Part shown: positions 34,358 to 43,703 of the stretch, piece by piece
Numbering within the stretch: the first letter of the stretch is position 1
Layout of the letters: every line of letters starts with the position of its first letter
From: Saprospiraceae bacterium
GTDB taxonomy: Bacteria; Bacteroidota; Bacteroidia; Chitinophagales; Saprospiraceae
DNA length: 64,000 nucleotides
NCBI GenBank assembly: GCA_016716185.1
Contig: JADJWV010000002.1
Location: 2,580,501 to 2,644,500, forward strand
Direction: 5' to 3'
Made by a program: the position numbers and the translations under genes
Notes under the pieces: model-generated
What the model saw: only the letters and a program-made list of their open reading frames with translations
Database searches by the model: none
What the model was told of the DNA's origin: nothing

Positions 34358-37099
34358 ATGATTGATTATTCCTACATCAGCAATGCAGATCCGGCTTATA
34401 TCGATCATTTATACCAGACCTATCTCCGAAATCCTCAACTCATCGATCCTGACTGGCAAAAGTTTTTTGAAGGGTATTCTTATTCAAAATACGATGATGC
34501 CAATCAGACTGAATCGCAAAGTGGCATCTCTGGTGATTCTTCAATTGAATCGGAACTCAATGTAAGATTGCTCATCGAAGCCTATAGAAACAGAGCCCAC
34601 CTGATATCGGATACCAATCCAATCAGAAAAAGAAAGAACCGGGATGCGCGATTGGATTTAAGCGATTTCCATTTACAGGAAAAGGAACGAACCCATGTGT
34701 TTATCGCCGGTCGGTCATTGGGATTGCAAAACGCCACGTTGGATCAGATTGTCGAAAAACTCCAGGCTGTTTATTGTGGAAAAATTGGATTTGAGTTGCA
34801 ACATTTGGAATCCATGGAGAAACGCAAATGGCTTCTAGAGAAAATTGAAGCCGACGCAAGTCAACCGCATTTTAATCTGAACATCCATGATAAAAAACAA
34901 ATACTCCATAAATTGAATGGAGCTGTCATTTTTGAAAAATTCCTCCATACCAAATATGTCGGACAAAAGCGATTTTCACTTGAGGGCGGAGAAAGTACCA
35001 TTCCCGCACTGGAGTTTATTGCCCAGGAAGCTACCATCCAAGGTGTCGAGGAAGTTGTTTTAGGAATGGCACATCGGGGGCGATTAAATGTTCTGGCCAA
35101 TATTGCAGGCAAAACTTACGAACAGATCTTCAATGAATTTGAAGGCCATGCCATTCCCGATATGAGTTTCGGTGGCGGAGATGTAAAATATCACCTGGGG
35201 TTTTCTTCCCAGATCCTTATGCCATCGGGTCACAGGGTTCAAATAAAGCTCGCACCGAATCCTTCTCATCTCGAAGCCGTGAACCCTGTCGTTGAGGGCT
35301 TAGCCAGAGCGAAAGCAGATCTGATCTACCAAAGCCAATACGATAAAATCCTGCCTATACTCATCCATGGTGACTCTGCCATTGCCGGACAAGGCATCGT
35401 TTATGAAACGGTTCAAATGTCTAAACTCGATGGTTACTATGCAGGAGGAACCATCCATTTTGTCATCAACAATCAAATAGGTTTTACTACCGATTTTGAC
35501 GATGCGAGGTCGTCGACGTATTGCACTGCTGCAGCAAACACCATCCAGGCTCCTGTTTTTCATGTCAACGGCGATGACCCGGAGGCCGTCGTATATGTAG
35601 CTAAACTTGCCGTTGCTTACAGGCAAAGATTTAACGAAGACGTATTTATAGATATGGTTTGTTATCGCCGACATGGGCATAATGAAGGAGATGATCCCAA
35701 GTTTACGCAACCGCTGCTCTATTCTTTAATCCAGAATCATCCCAATGTCAGAGAACTTTACATCGAAACGCTTACACAGCGCGGAGATATTGAAGCTGTA
35801 TTGGCTCGCGAAATGGAAAGAGAATTCTGGACTGTTCTGCAGCAACATTTGGAAATGGTCAAAGAAAAACCATTGCCTTATGTTTATCAGGAACCCGAGT
35901 TGTCCTGGAAATCACTTAAAAAGTTATCTGCTCCAGAAGATTTTGATACCAGTCCGCATACCGGAATTGATTTGCAAACAGCTGAAAATTTATTTGCCGC
36001 AACCATAGAGATTCCAGAGGGCTTCCGCTTACTTCCAAAGACCGGCAAAATATTTAAAAACTGGAAAACAAACCTGGAGCAAAAAACCTTTGATTGGTCC
36101 ATGGCTGAAATTCTGGCTTATGCCAGCATTTTATCGGATGGAAAAAACGTTCGCTTAAGCGGACAGGATGTAAAAAGAGGCACTTTTTCACACAGGCATG
36201 CAGTAATCAGAGATGAAATAAACAATGTACCACATAACAGGTTATCAAAACTTTCGAAAAATCAGGGACAGTTTTTCATATATAACTCCCTTTTATCCGA
36301 ATTTGCCGTATTGGGATTTGAATATGGTTATTCACTGGCATCACCCGACCACCTCGTCCTGTGGGAAGCGCAATTTGGCGATTTTTCAAATGGAGCCCAG
36401 GTCGTGCTGGATCAGTTTATTGCCAGCGGACAAAGTAAATGGAATCGCATGAGTGGATTGGTTTTGCTATTGCCACATGGCTACGACGGACAAGGACCCG
36501 AACATTCCTCTGCCCGGTTAGAGCGGTTCCTCCAGGCTTGCTCTGAATTCAACATGATCGTTGCCAATGTGAGCACACCCGCCAATTTTTTCCACATCCT
36601 ACGCAGACAGCTCCAATGGAATTTTAGAAAACCTTTGATCATGATGTCTCCAAAATCCTTGTTGAGACATTCCAAATGTGTTTCTCCATTGAAAGATTTC
36701 GATCTCAAGACAAAATTCATGGAAGTCATTACCGATATTCCCGGTACCAAAGAGCAAACTCCTGATAAAATAGTATTGTGCTCCGGACAGATCTATTACG
36801 ATTTGGCAGATCATCGCGATTCAACGAATCAAAAAAATATAGGAATCGCGAGGGTAGAACAACTCTACCCTTTTCCAAAATTTCAAATAAGCAAACTTTT
36901 ACGTCGATTCCCGAAAGCAAAATATATTTGGTGTCAGGAAGAACCAATGAATATGGGAGCTGCCCAATTTATTAAAGATCAACTCACACCGTTTAAAATC
37001 GAAATTGTTGCCAGACCGGCAGCCTCTTCACCTGCAGTTGGTTTCAAAAAAATACACGATTTGCAACACCAGGCATTATTAACCCAGATATTCAGTTAG
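34358..37099 (+). CDS. sucA: 2-oxoglutarate dehydrogenase E1 component SucA
   Basis: A 913-residue thiamine-diphosphate enzyme that decarboxylates 2-oxoglutarate in the TCA cycle and passes the succinyl group to E2. The N-terminus shows the short E1-specific segment (SYISNADPAYIDHLYQTYL) that binds E2. Core motifs are EFIAQEATIQGVEEVVLGMAH (broken here for length), RGRLNVLAN, HGDSAIAGQGIVYET, NNQIGFTT, RRHGHNEGDDP, and the pyrimidine-domain GQDVKRGTFSHRHAV and LPHGYDGQGPEHSSAR. Length is normal. Neither E2 (sucB) nor lpd is in the window. It is the first gene of a run with rsmE (2 bp) and a DUF4159 gene. Confidence 0.96.
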   Translation: MIDYSYISNADPAYIDHLYQTYLRNPQLIDPDWQKFFEGYSYSKYDDANQTESQSGISGDSSIESELNVRLLIEAYRNRAHLISDTNPIRKRKNRDARLDLSDFHLQEKERTHVFIAGRSLGLQNATLDQIVEKLQAVYCGKIGFELQHLESMEKRKWLLEKIEADASQPHFNLNIHDKKQILHKLNGAVIFEKFLHTKYVGQKRFSLEGGESTIPALEFIAQEATIQGVEEVVLGMAHRGRLNVLANIAGKTYEQIFNEFEGHAIPDMSFGGGDVKYHLGFSSQILMPSGHRVQIKLAPNPSHLEAVNPVVEGLARAKADLIYQSQYDKILPILIHGDSAIAGQGIVYETVQMSKLDGYYAGGTIHFVINNQIGFTTDFDDARSSTYCTAAANTIQAPVFHVNGDDPEAVVYVAKLAVAYRQRFNEDVFIDMVCYRRHGHNEGDDPKFTQPLLYSLIQNHPNVRELYIETLTQRGDIEAVLAREMEREFWTVLQQHLEMVKEKPLPYVYQEPELSWKSLKKLSAPEDFDTSPHTGIDLQTAENLFAATIEIPEGFRLLPKTGKIFKNWKTNLEQKTFDWSMAEILAYASILSDGKNVRLSGQDVKRGTFSHRHAVIRDEINNVPHNRLSKLSKNQGQFFIYNSLLSEFAVLGFEYGYSLASPDHLVLWEAQFGDFSNGAQVVLDQFIASGQSKWNRMSGLVLLLPHGYDGQGPEHSSARLERFLQACSEFNMIVANVSTPANFFHILRRQLQWNFRKPLIMMSPKSLLRHSKCVSPLKDFDLKTKFMEVITDIPGTKEQTPDKIVLCSGQIYYDLADHRDSTNQKNIGIARVEQLYPFPKFQISKLLRRFPKAKYIWCQEEPMNMGAAQFIKDQLTPFKIEIVARPAASSPAVGFKKIHDLQHQALLTQIFS

Positions 37100-37101
37100 C
37101 C

Positions 37102-37812
37102 ATGCCTGATCTTTTTATCGGAAACAAAATTAACGATGATTATTTTGAACTGGTTGAACAAGAATACCACCATTGTGTACGCGTAACCAGGCATCAAGAG
37201 AATTCAGATATTTATGTGACGGATTTTGAAGGAATGATTTTCAAGGCCAACATCCAGAAGATTGAAAAAGACAAAGTGCTGGTCAAAATTACAGATCTTT
37301 ATAAATCGGAGACTCCCGGAATGGCCACTGTTTCCATCGCAATAAGCCCGACCAGTCCCTCTGAAAGATTGGAATGGTTTACGGAAAAAGCGGTTGAAAA
37401 TGGCATTCACAAAATATTTCCAATGGTTTGCGAACGATCGGAAGTTAAAAAAGTGAATAAAGAACGACTGGAGCGCATTGTAAAAGCCGCAGCCAAACAA
37501 ACACTACGTCCGCTTTTACCGGATATTGAAAACTTAATGAGCTTTGAACAGGTCATGAATGCCACTTCAGATATCGATCAAAAGTTCATAGCGCATTGTA
37601 ATGACGGACTTGAAGGATTTTTAGGAAAATTATACAATCCACAAAAAAAGGCAATCGTTCTGATTGGGCCGGCAGGCGACTTCAGTAATAAAGAAATCCA
37701 AAGCGCATTGACAAAAAATTACCATCCTGTATCTTTGGGACCATATCGATTGCGAACGGAAACAGCCGGACTTACAGCATTGCAAATAATCCAAACCATG
37801 AAACAACTATGA
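37102..37812 (+). CDS. rsmE: 16S rRNA (uracil(1498)-N(3))-methyltransferase RsmE
   Basis: A 236-residue SPOUT methyltransferase acting on U1498 of 16S rRNA. It has the N-terminal PUA-like part (HHCVRVTRHQENSDIYVTD) and the C-terminal knot with the SAM-binding segments VLIGPAGDFSNKEI and VSLGPYRLRTETAGLTALQ. KAAAKQTLRPLLP replaces the usual KAAEQSxRxxxP. It begins 2 bp after sucA and its stop overlaps the start of the DUF4159 gene by 4 bp (ATGA). Confidence 0.94.
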   Translation: MPDLFIGNKINDDYFELVEQEYHHCVRVTRHQENSDIYVTDFEGMIFKANIQKIEKDKVLVKITDLYKSETPGMATVSIAISPTSPSERLEWFTEKAVENGIHKIFPMVCERSEVKKVNKERLERIVKAAAKQTLRPLLPDIENLMSFEQVMNATSDIDQKFIAHCNDGLEGFLGKLYNPQKKAIVLIGPAGDFSNKEIQSALTKNYHPVSLGPYRLRTETAGLTALQIIQTMKQL

Positions 37813-38477
37813 AATATCTGCTCGTCATTACCATATTGCTAATGAATTCGAATCCAGCTTGTTTAAAAGAACAAAACACGCTTTACAAAATAAAACTCGC
37901 TTTGCTCAAATATTCTGGTGGAGGAGATTGGTACTCCAATCCAACGGCATTGACCAATCTCGCAAAATTCTGCAATAAAGAACTGAGCACTCAGTTTGAC
38001 CCACAATACGCAACTGTTGAAGTTGGAAGTTCCGACCTTTTTAACTTTCCTTTTGTACACATGACCGGACATGGCAATGTTGTGTTCAGCGATGCGGATG
38101 CTAAAAATTTGAGAACATACCTTCAGGGAGGAGGGTTTTTACATATCGATGATAATTTCGGGATGGATCCTTTCGTGAGGCCGGTCATGAAAAAAGTATT
38201 TCCAGAGCTCGATTTTGTTGAATTACCATTTTCACATCCGGTTTATCACCAAAAGTTTATTTTCAATTCCGGTTTGCCCAAAATCCACAAACACGACAAC
38301 AAACCCCCGCAGGGATTTGGCTTATTTTGGCAAGGCAGACTGGTTTGCTTTTATTCCTTCGAATGCGATCTTGGTGACGGCTGGGAGGATCCTGAAGTAC
38401 ACAAAGATCCCGAAGAAACCAGAAGACAAGCATTAAAAATGGGTGCTAATTTGGTTCAGTATGCGTTCAGCCATTAA
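37809..38477 (+). CDS. DUF4159 domain protein, probably exported
   Basis: 222 residues with a short N-terminal signal-like segment (LLVITILLMNSNPAC; the Cys could allow lipidation, uncertain). The DUF4159 core is clear: YSGGGDWYSNPTALTNL, FPFVHMTGHGNV, LRTYLQGGGFLHIDDNFG and a conserved DLGDGWED near the end. Family function is unknown; the fold resembles glutamine-amidotransferase-like domains. Its ATG overlaps the rsmE stop, so it is translated from the sucA-rsmE transcript. Confidence 0.84.
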   Translation: MKYLLVITILLMNSNPACLKEQNTLYKIKLALLKYSGGGDWYSNPTALTNLAKFCNKELSTQFDPQYATVEVGSSDLFNFPFVHMTGHGNVVFSDADAKNLRTYLQGGGFLHIDDNFGMDPFVRPVMKKVFPELDFVELPFSHPVYHQKFIFNSGLPKIHKHDNKPPQGFGLFWQGRLVCFYSFECDLGDGWEDPEVHKDPEETRRQALKMGANLVQYAFSH

Positions 38478-38492
38478 ACTGATTCCGTCCGT

Positions 38493-39014
38493 TTAAAATC
38501 TACCGGATTCGTGTTTCTGAGGTTTTCTTATAGAAACTGTTACCGCTGATTGTAAATTCCAGTTTCCATTTTCCTGCACATAACATTGAAGCAGGTAAAG
38601 CCCCGGAACATTGTAACGAATACTCATCACAGAGCTGGTCATTCTGTGTCTGATCCCATTGCCATAATCGATAAGATAAATTTGATCCGGATTAAATGCC
38701 AGGTTGGTTATCCGGATAAAACCACCAACCAACATCGATCCCTGAACCAAAAGATTTTCGGCTTTGAATTGGTAAACTGTATTTTGATCTTGAAGTTCCC
38801 TGCTGTTTTGCCATGTATTGGCTGCATTTGAATAAGGTGTAAATTCTTGCGAAGGGGCAATGAGATTCTGAGTATTTCGAAAGGACTTTCCAAGAACCAG
38901 ATAACTACCGGTTAGTCCAATAATAGCAATTAAAACTGCAAGAAGCAGATCTTTTGATCGTTCGTTGAAGACTCCCTTTCGTAAGTCCTTTAAAGATTGT
39001 ACCGTTTGTTCCAT
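38493..39014 (-). CDS. Membrane-anchored protein of unknown function
   Basis: About 173 residues from the ATG at 39014. A charged N-terminus (LKDLRKGVFNERSKD) is followed by one membrane helix (LLLAVLIAIIGLTGSYLVLG) and an extracytoplasmic beta-rich domain. The C-terminal part (DYGNGIRHRMTSSVMSIRYNVPGLYLLQCYV) has the shape of a PKD-like domain, with DYGNG in the place of the usual FGDG. The frame is open to 39053, but a TATATTTG promoter element at 39035-39042 lies inside that extension, so the downstream ATG is chosen. Convergent with the DUF4159 gene. Confidence 0.7.
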   Translation of the reverse strand: MEQTVQSLKDLRKGVFNERSKDLLLAVLIAIIGLTGSYLVLGKSFRNTQNLIAPSQEFTPYSNAANTWQNSRELQDQNTVYQFKAENLLVQGSMLVGGFIRITNLAFNPDQIYLIDYGNGIRHRMTSSVMSIRYNVPGLYLLQCYVQENGNWNLQSAVTVSIRKPQKHESGRF

Positions 39015-39034
39015 GACCCGAAGTTTGGGATGGA

Positions 39035-39042
39035 CAAATATA
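39035..39042 (-). promoter_or_regulatory. -7 promoter element TATATTTG
   Basis: Exact TAnnTTTG on the minus strand, 20 bp before the ATG at 39014 of the membrane-anchored protein. Confidence 0.58.
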
Positions 39043-39198
39043 GACATATTCAAAAAATAATTAAAATATAAATCATTGGTTATTAATATTTTATAATTTA
39101 TATTTTTATTTAATTTAAAATGAGCGAATTATATATCTCAAATTTGGACAATTGACAGAAGCCGTTTTAATTTACAATACTCGGCCACCTTTTGTGGC

Positions 39199-39206
39199 TA
39201 TATTTG
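39199..39206 (+). promoter_or_regulatory. -7 promoter element TATATTTG for the DedA-symporter pair
   Basis: Exact TAnnTTTG on the plus strand, 16 bp before the DedA ATG. Confidence 0.6.
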
Positions 39207-39222
39207 CCGCTTAAATGCATCT

Positions 39223-39867
39223 ATGGACTGGATACAGCAAGCCTTCGATTTTATCATCAACATTGAAAGCCACCTTACGAATTTGATAGCAAGCTATGGA
39301 ATATATATTTATATCATTTTGTTCCTCATTTTGTTTATAGAAACCGGACTGGTCATCGCTCCATTTCTTCCAGGTGATTCACTATTATTCGCCGCAGGCG
39401 CTCTTGCAGCCGGAGGAAACATGAATATCCTGATTCTTTTTGGAGTTTGTTTTCTGGGTGCATGTCTGGGAAACCAGCTCAATTTTGCAATCGGCTCCGG
39501 ATTTGGAAAAGCGATTTTCGAACGGGAGAAGAAATTTATTAAAGAGGAATACCTGCATAAAACTCAAAAATTTTACGAAAAACATGGGGGTAAAGCGCTG
39601 ATCATTGGAAGGTACCTTCCGTTCATCCGGACCTTTGTTCCTTTCGTAGCCGGCATCGGTAAAATGCCAACCTCCAAATTTACTTATTACAATATTGTTG
39701 GAGGATTCATGTGGGTGGTCCCTGTTTGTGGTATAGGTTATTTATTCGGCAACATTCCTTTTGTCAAACAGAATTTTTCGATCATCATCATAGCTATATT
39801 AATCGTTAGTTTGTTTCCGATGATTTGGGGTATATTCACAGCGATGAAACACCGGAATAATTTTTAA
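39223..39867 (+). CDS. DedA family membrane protein (VTT domain)
   Basis: A 214-residue polytopic protein of the DedA/SNARE-associated family, involved in phospholipid or undecaprenyl-phosphate scrambling and membrane homeostasis. The characteristic segments are FIETGLVIAPFLPGDSLLFAAGAL, the re-entrant GACLGNQLNFAIGSGFG, and FGGKALIIGRYLPFIRTFVPFVAGIG-type sequence with the family GR(F/Y)xPxxR(T)xxPxxAG motif (here GRYLPFIRTFVPFVAG). The next gene starts immediately after its stop with no spacer, so the two are co-transcribed. Confidence 0.9.
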   Translation: MDWIQQAFDFIINIESHLTNLIASYGIYIYIILFLILFIETGLVIAPFLPGDSLLFAAGALAAGGNMNILILFGVCFLGACLGNQLNFAIGSGFGKAIFEREKKFIKEEYLHKTQKFYEKHGGKALIIGRYLPFIRTFVPFVAGIGKMPTSKFTYYNIVGGFMWVVPVCGIGYLFGNIPFVKQNFSIIIIAILIVSLFPMIWGIFTAMKHRNNF

Positions 39868-41286
39868 ATGCAGATCAGGAGCCAGATCCGTAAATATTTT
39901 TCTATACTGCTTTTGATTGCAGGGATCAGTGCATTTGTTTCTTCATTAAATTTTCTATCATTCCTGCCACTTCAGCCTACAGTTGCTGCTTGCATTCGTT
40001 GGGTTGGCTTATTGGCACTCTTTCTGATGGGTGTACAAAAGAACAAACTGACTCCATGGATTTTTATCAGTATGTTGATTGGTGCTGAAATAGGCTATGA
40101 TTTTCCTATGGTGGGAAAGGAACTGAATGTTTTCAGTAAAATTTTCATCAAACTTATTAAATGCATTATTGCTCCATTGCTCTTTGGTACGCTGATCATC
40201 GGTATTGCCGGACATTCCAATACAAAACAATTGGGAAGACTTGGCTGGAAATCATTGTTGTATTTTGAAGTTGTAACAACCATTGCACTGGTCATAGGTT
40301 TAGTGGCCATCAACTTCAGCAAGGCAGGAATTGGAATCAATGCTTTTGAAACTGGAGAAAAAGTCCCTGAAGTGGTTCAGGCACACGGTTGGAAAGATAT
40401 CATCCTACACAGTTTCCCTGAAAATTTTGTCAAATCCATAGCCGAAGGTCAAATTCTGCAAATAGTAGTTTTCTCTGTTCTCTTTGCAGTTTCCCTATTA
40501 ATGATTCCATTTGAAAAACGCAAACCTTTTTTAGTATTTGCTGAATCTCTTTCTGCGGTGATGTTTAAATTCACCGACCTGGTTATGCACATTGCCCCTT
40601 TAGGTGTAGCAGGTGCCATTGCCTATACCATTTCGAATATGGGCATTGACGTTTTGAAAAATTTGTTCTTACTCTTGTGCACACTATACATTGCATTAAT
40701 TGTATTTGTACTTGGCGTGATGCTGCCTATTGCACTTTTTTCGAAAATACCCATTAGAAGATTTTTATCACATGTAGCTCAACCCGTGACCATAGCCTTT
40801 GGAACTGCAAGTTCTGAAGCCGCGTTACCCGTGGCCATGGAGAATATGGAGAAATTTGGTGTTTCACGTGAAGTCGTAGCTTTTGTACTACCTACTGGCT
40901 TGAGTTTCAATCTCGATGGCACGACTTTGTATTTGTCGTTAGCCACCGTTTTTGTAGCTCAGGCGGCTGGGCTCGAATTAAGTATTGGCCAGCAGATCAT
41001 CATGATGTTGACCCTGATGCTTACAAGTAAAGGTGTAGCTGGAGTAGCAAGGGCCTCTCTGGTCATATTGGCGGGCATGGCCGCTTCTTTTGGATTGCCG
41101 GAATGGCCTATTGCAGCCATACTTGGCATTGACGCGCTCATGGACATGGCCAGAACTGCAGTCAACACCCTGGGTAATTGTTTAGCCACTGTGGTCATCG
41201 GTAAATGGGAAAATGAAGTAAAAATTCCTAAAAAAGGCGATCAATGGGTGGAAGTTGAACACCCTGCACACGAGTTGAAAAAATAA
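39868..41286 (+). CDS. Dicarboxylate/amino acid:cation symporter (DAACS family)
   Basis: A 472-residue secondary transporter of the GltP/DctA family that takes up glutamate, aspartate or C4-dicarboxylates with Na+ or H+. The hairpin motif FGTASSEAALP and the substrate/Na+ motif NLDGTTLYLS (usually NMDGT) are visible, as is SKGVAGVARASLVIL. It starts directly at the base after the DedA stop. The N-terminus is about 40 residues longer than in GltP because of one additional hydrophobic segment. Confidence 0.92.
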   Translation: MQIRSQIRKYFSILLLIAGISAFVSSLNFLSFLPLQPTVAACIRWVGLLALFLMGVQKNKLTPWIFISMLIGAEIGYDFPMVGKELNVFSKIFIKLIKCIIAPLLFGTLIIGIAGHSNTKQLGRLGWKSLLYFEVVTTIALVIGLVAINFSKAGIGINAFETGEKVPEVVQAHGWKDIILHSFPENFVKSIAEGQILQIVVFSVLFAVSLLMIPFEKRKPFLVFAESLSAVMFKFTDLVMHIAPLGVAGAIAYTISNMGIDVLKNLFLLLCTLYIALIVFVLGVMLPIALFSKIPIRRFLSHVAQPVTIAFGTASSEAALPVAMENMEKFGVSREVVAFVLPTGLSFNLDGTTLYLSLATVFVAQAAGLELSIGQQIIMMLTLMLTSKGVAGVARASLVILAGMAASFGLPEWPIAAILGIDALMDMARTAVNTLGNCLATVVIGKWENEVKIPKKGDQWVEVEHPAHELKK

Positions 41287-41442
41287 GTTTTCTCCTTATC
41301 TGCTTCATCAAGAAATACAGGGACTTCTCAATAATTCAAATACAGGCTTATGAATTTTGCAATTTGCAATGATAACTGAGTGCCTTACAAGCCTATAACA
41401 TTTCTACAGCAAAGATTCAACAAAAGTTTTATGATTTTGCCA

Positions 41443-42666
41443 TCATTGAATTTTGCCAAAAATCCGTTGTTTAAACCATTCAATGTCTTCCTTCTTATTT
41501 TCAGGTCTGGCTTCGTCAATCAATTCAATTTGTCCATCGCGATCTAAAAGTTTCATTTTGAAAATAATACTTTCATGATCGTGTATATTTCCGCGCATAG
41601 ATCCAAATCGGAGGTCGTAATAATCATATTCACCCAACCCTGAAGAAATGACTTTATAATAACCATCGCTGAACCATGGCAATTTTTCTATCAAATATTG
41701 ATTCCGGTAAGGATCCAGAATTTGATGATTGTGTTGAATAAATTGGAGTGGCCTAAAATCAATTTTATCATCAAACAAGGAATAATAACCGCATACATAT
41801 CCCGTATCAGTTTCTGCAATACCGTACCACAGTGCATTATTTAAAATGGTTGGAACCGTCATGTAATTTTTAAAATGTACGTGTTCTGCTACTAAACTGT
41901 TTTTAAACTTCTCATTGATATGCAATTTATTCCAGAAAGTAAACAACATATATGCAGAACTGATACATACTCCTGTAATTATAAAATAACGCCTCCATTG
42001 ATGTCCCCGCACACATAACGCTACTGCCAATAGGGACAAAGCAAATGGAATCGTATAGAGAGGATCCACAATCGATATGCTTGAAATTGAAACCCTATAA
42101 TCACTGAACGGCCAAAACAACTGAGTACCATAAGTAGTCAGAGAATCAAGTAATGGGTGTGTAAATATGGACCAGAAAAAAAGCTGGATCCAAATTTTGA
42201 CTGGTACATTTGAAATATCGCTTGGATGGTTCTTGATTTTTTGGAAGCGGGCATAGAAAAAAGCCACACCGGTAAGAAGTAAAAACAAGGTTATAATCCA
42301 GGGGGTATCGCCTGCGACCAATTTTGAAAGAAAAAAAATGACGAACGCTGAAAACGAATAAAGGATGATTCCTAAACCAAAACCGATCCATTGCCAGAAT
42401 TTTCTTTGATACCAGTCCCTGTCGTATAATTTTTTCACAAGAGGACCCAACAACAGCGGTATCAAGCTTGCAAACATCAAGGAATGCATAGGTCCGCGGT
42501 GAAACATCATGGCATTTACCGGATCCATAAATACATTGGCCAAAACATCCAAATCCGATATGGTTCCACCAATTCCGCCCCAGATCATGGCCCGATTTCC
42601 CATCTTCTTACCTGCTACCAATTCACCGCATGCGGCACCTAAAACTACCTGTGTAATCGAATCCAT
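41443..42666 (-). CDS. Membrane-bound metal-dependent hydrolase (YdjM/DUF457 type)
   Basis: A 407-residue inner-membrane protein. The N-terminus MDSITQVVLGAACGEL is the typical start of YdjM-like proteins. Conserved polar residues are in GGTISDLDVLAN and in the HRGPMHS motif, with a third group in FTHPLLDSLTTYG (H-P-x-L-D). These His/Asp residues probably bind a metal. Several membrane helices lie between residues 55 and 245, and a soluble C-terminal part follows. Substrate unknown. Confidence 0.85.
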   Translation of the reverse strand: MDSITQVVLGAACGELVAGKKMGNRAMIWGGIGGTISDLDVLANVFMDPVNAMMFHRGPMHSLMFASLIPLLLGPLVKKLYDRDWYQRKFWQWIGFGLGIILYSFSAFVIFFLSKLVAGDTPWIITLFLLLTGVAFFYARFQKIKNHPSDISNVPVKIWIQLFFWSIFTHPLLDSLTTYGTQLFWPFSDYRVSISSISIVDPLYTIPFALSLLAVALCVRGHQWRRYFIITGVCISSAYMLFTFWNKLHINEKFKNSLVAEHVHFKNYMTVPTILNNALWYGIAETDTGYVCGYYSLFDDKIDFRPLQFIQHNHQILDPYRNQYLIEKLPWFSDGYYKVISSGLGEYDYYDLRFGSMRGNIHDHESIIFKMKLLDRDGQIELIDEARPENKKEDIEWFKQRIFGKIQ

Positions 42667-43104
42667 GATTTGCTTTAAGAATGAGAAAGTAACAAGGACA
42701 GGTTCAGATTGTTGGAAGCCAGGTTCAAATTTCCTTACTTAAATAGATTCCACGCCTCATGCCCAATCAACCTACTGAGTGTTTTAATTTAAAGAATGAA
42801 AAGTGCTTTATTTCATGAATTATTAGAAAACCCGACAGGATAGCAAACTTTCATCAAACTAAAATTGTTATTAGTATCGCAGTTTTCTTTGGATTTGTAT
42901 GCTGAAATACAAGCTTTAAGGGTGATCATATGAAAGACTAGTAATCATAACCGCGCTTGAAAACCAATCGTTCGGGATGATTTAATTTTTTACCCAGGTT
43001 ATAACATTTACCTGATGAATATTTCTAAAAATTGAATATTGTAACAATCGGAGTTTTTAGATGAAGCCTTAGATTAAATTATTAAATTTGTAAAAAAAAT
43101 ATAG
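42667..43104. other. Noncoding region upstream of the DUF3467 gene
   Basis: 438 bp with no plausible gene on either strand. Only the TAAATTTG element near the right end is recognisable. No hairpin followed by a T-run was found. Confidence 0.55.
43083..43090 (+). promoter_or_regulatory. -7 promoter element TAAATTTG for the DUF3467 gene
   Basis: Exact TAnnTTTG, 14 bp before the DUF3467 ATG; the mRNA would have a very short leader. Confidence 0.6.
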
Positions 43105-43419
43105 ATGAGTGACCAGAATCAAGCAAACCAGTTAAACATAGAATTATCGGAGGAAATTGCCGAAGGGATTTATTCCAACTTGGCCATTATTTCGCATTCC
43201 CATTCTGAATTCGTTGTAGATTTTATCCGCTTAATGCCCAATGTTCCAAAAGCAAAAGTCAAATCGCGTATCGTACTGACTCCTCAACATGCCAAACGCT
43301 TATTAAAAGCATTATCTGATAATGTAATTAAATACGAAAATCAATTTGGTGTTATTCAGGATCCTGAACCGCAAATGATTCCTCCAATGGCATTCAACAC
43401 CCCTACTGCACAGGCCTGA
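43105..43419 (+). CDS. DUF3467 domain protein
   Basis: A 104-residue soluble protein matching DUF3467: ELSEEIAEGIYSNLAIISHS, EFVVDFIRLMPNVPKAKVKSR, VLTPQHAKRLLKAL and a final ENQFG. The domain is widespread in Bacteroidota and some archaea, with no established function. It is a monocistronic gene with long noncoding flanks on both sides. Confidence 0.9.
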   Translation: MSDQNQANQLNIELSEEIAEGIYSNLAIISHSHSEFVVDFIRLMPNVPKAKVKSRIVLTPQHAKRLLKALSDNVIKYENQFGVIQDPEPQMIPPMAFNTPTAQA

Positions 43420-43703
43420 AGTAAAATTGAAATCCACATATCCTGTTCTCCATAAAAAAGTTGAGCTTGCTTTTTATAAAGTCATAAGGCGACACTTTCT
43501 GAATGATAATAGACACCGAGTCCAAGCAGTACGAAGTGAGCACTTGTTAAAAAATTTGGACGACATTACATCCTTCAAATATGGATAGCAGCTATAAAGA
43601 ATTGACGGATAAATCCAGAAGAGTTCTATATGCTGACACGAGGATGAAAAACCTGTTTCAAAGCATTAGGATAATGGATTGCGCCACCTTGAAGTAAAGG
43701 ACC

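Noticed and set aside
43455..43482. AT-only inverted repeat after the DUF3467 gene
   Set aside because: The stem is almost entirely A-T pairs, so no stable terminator is claimed.
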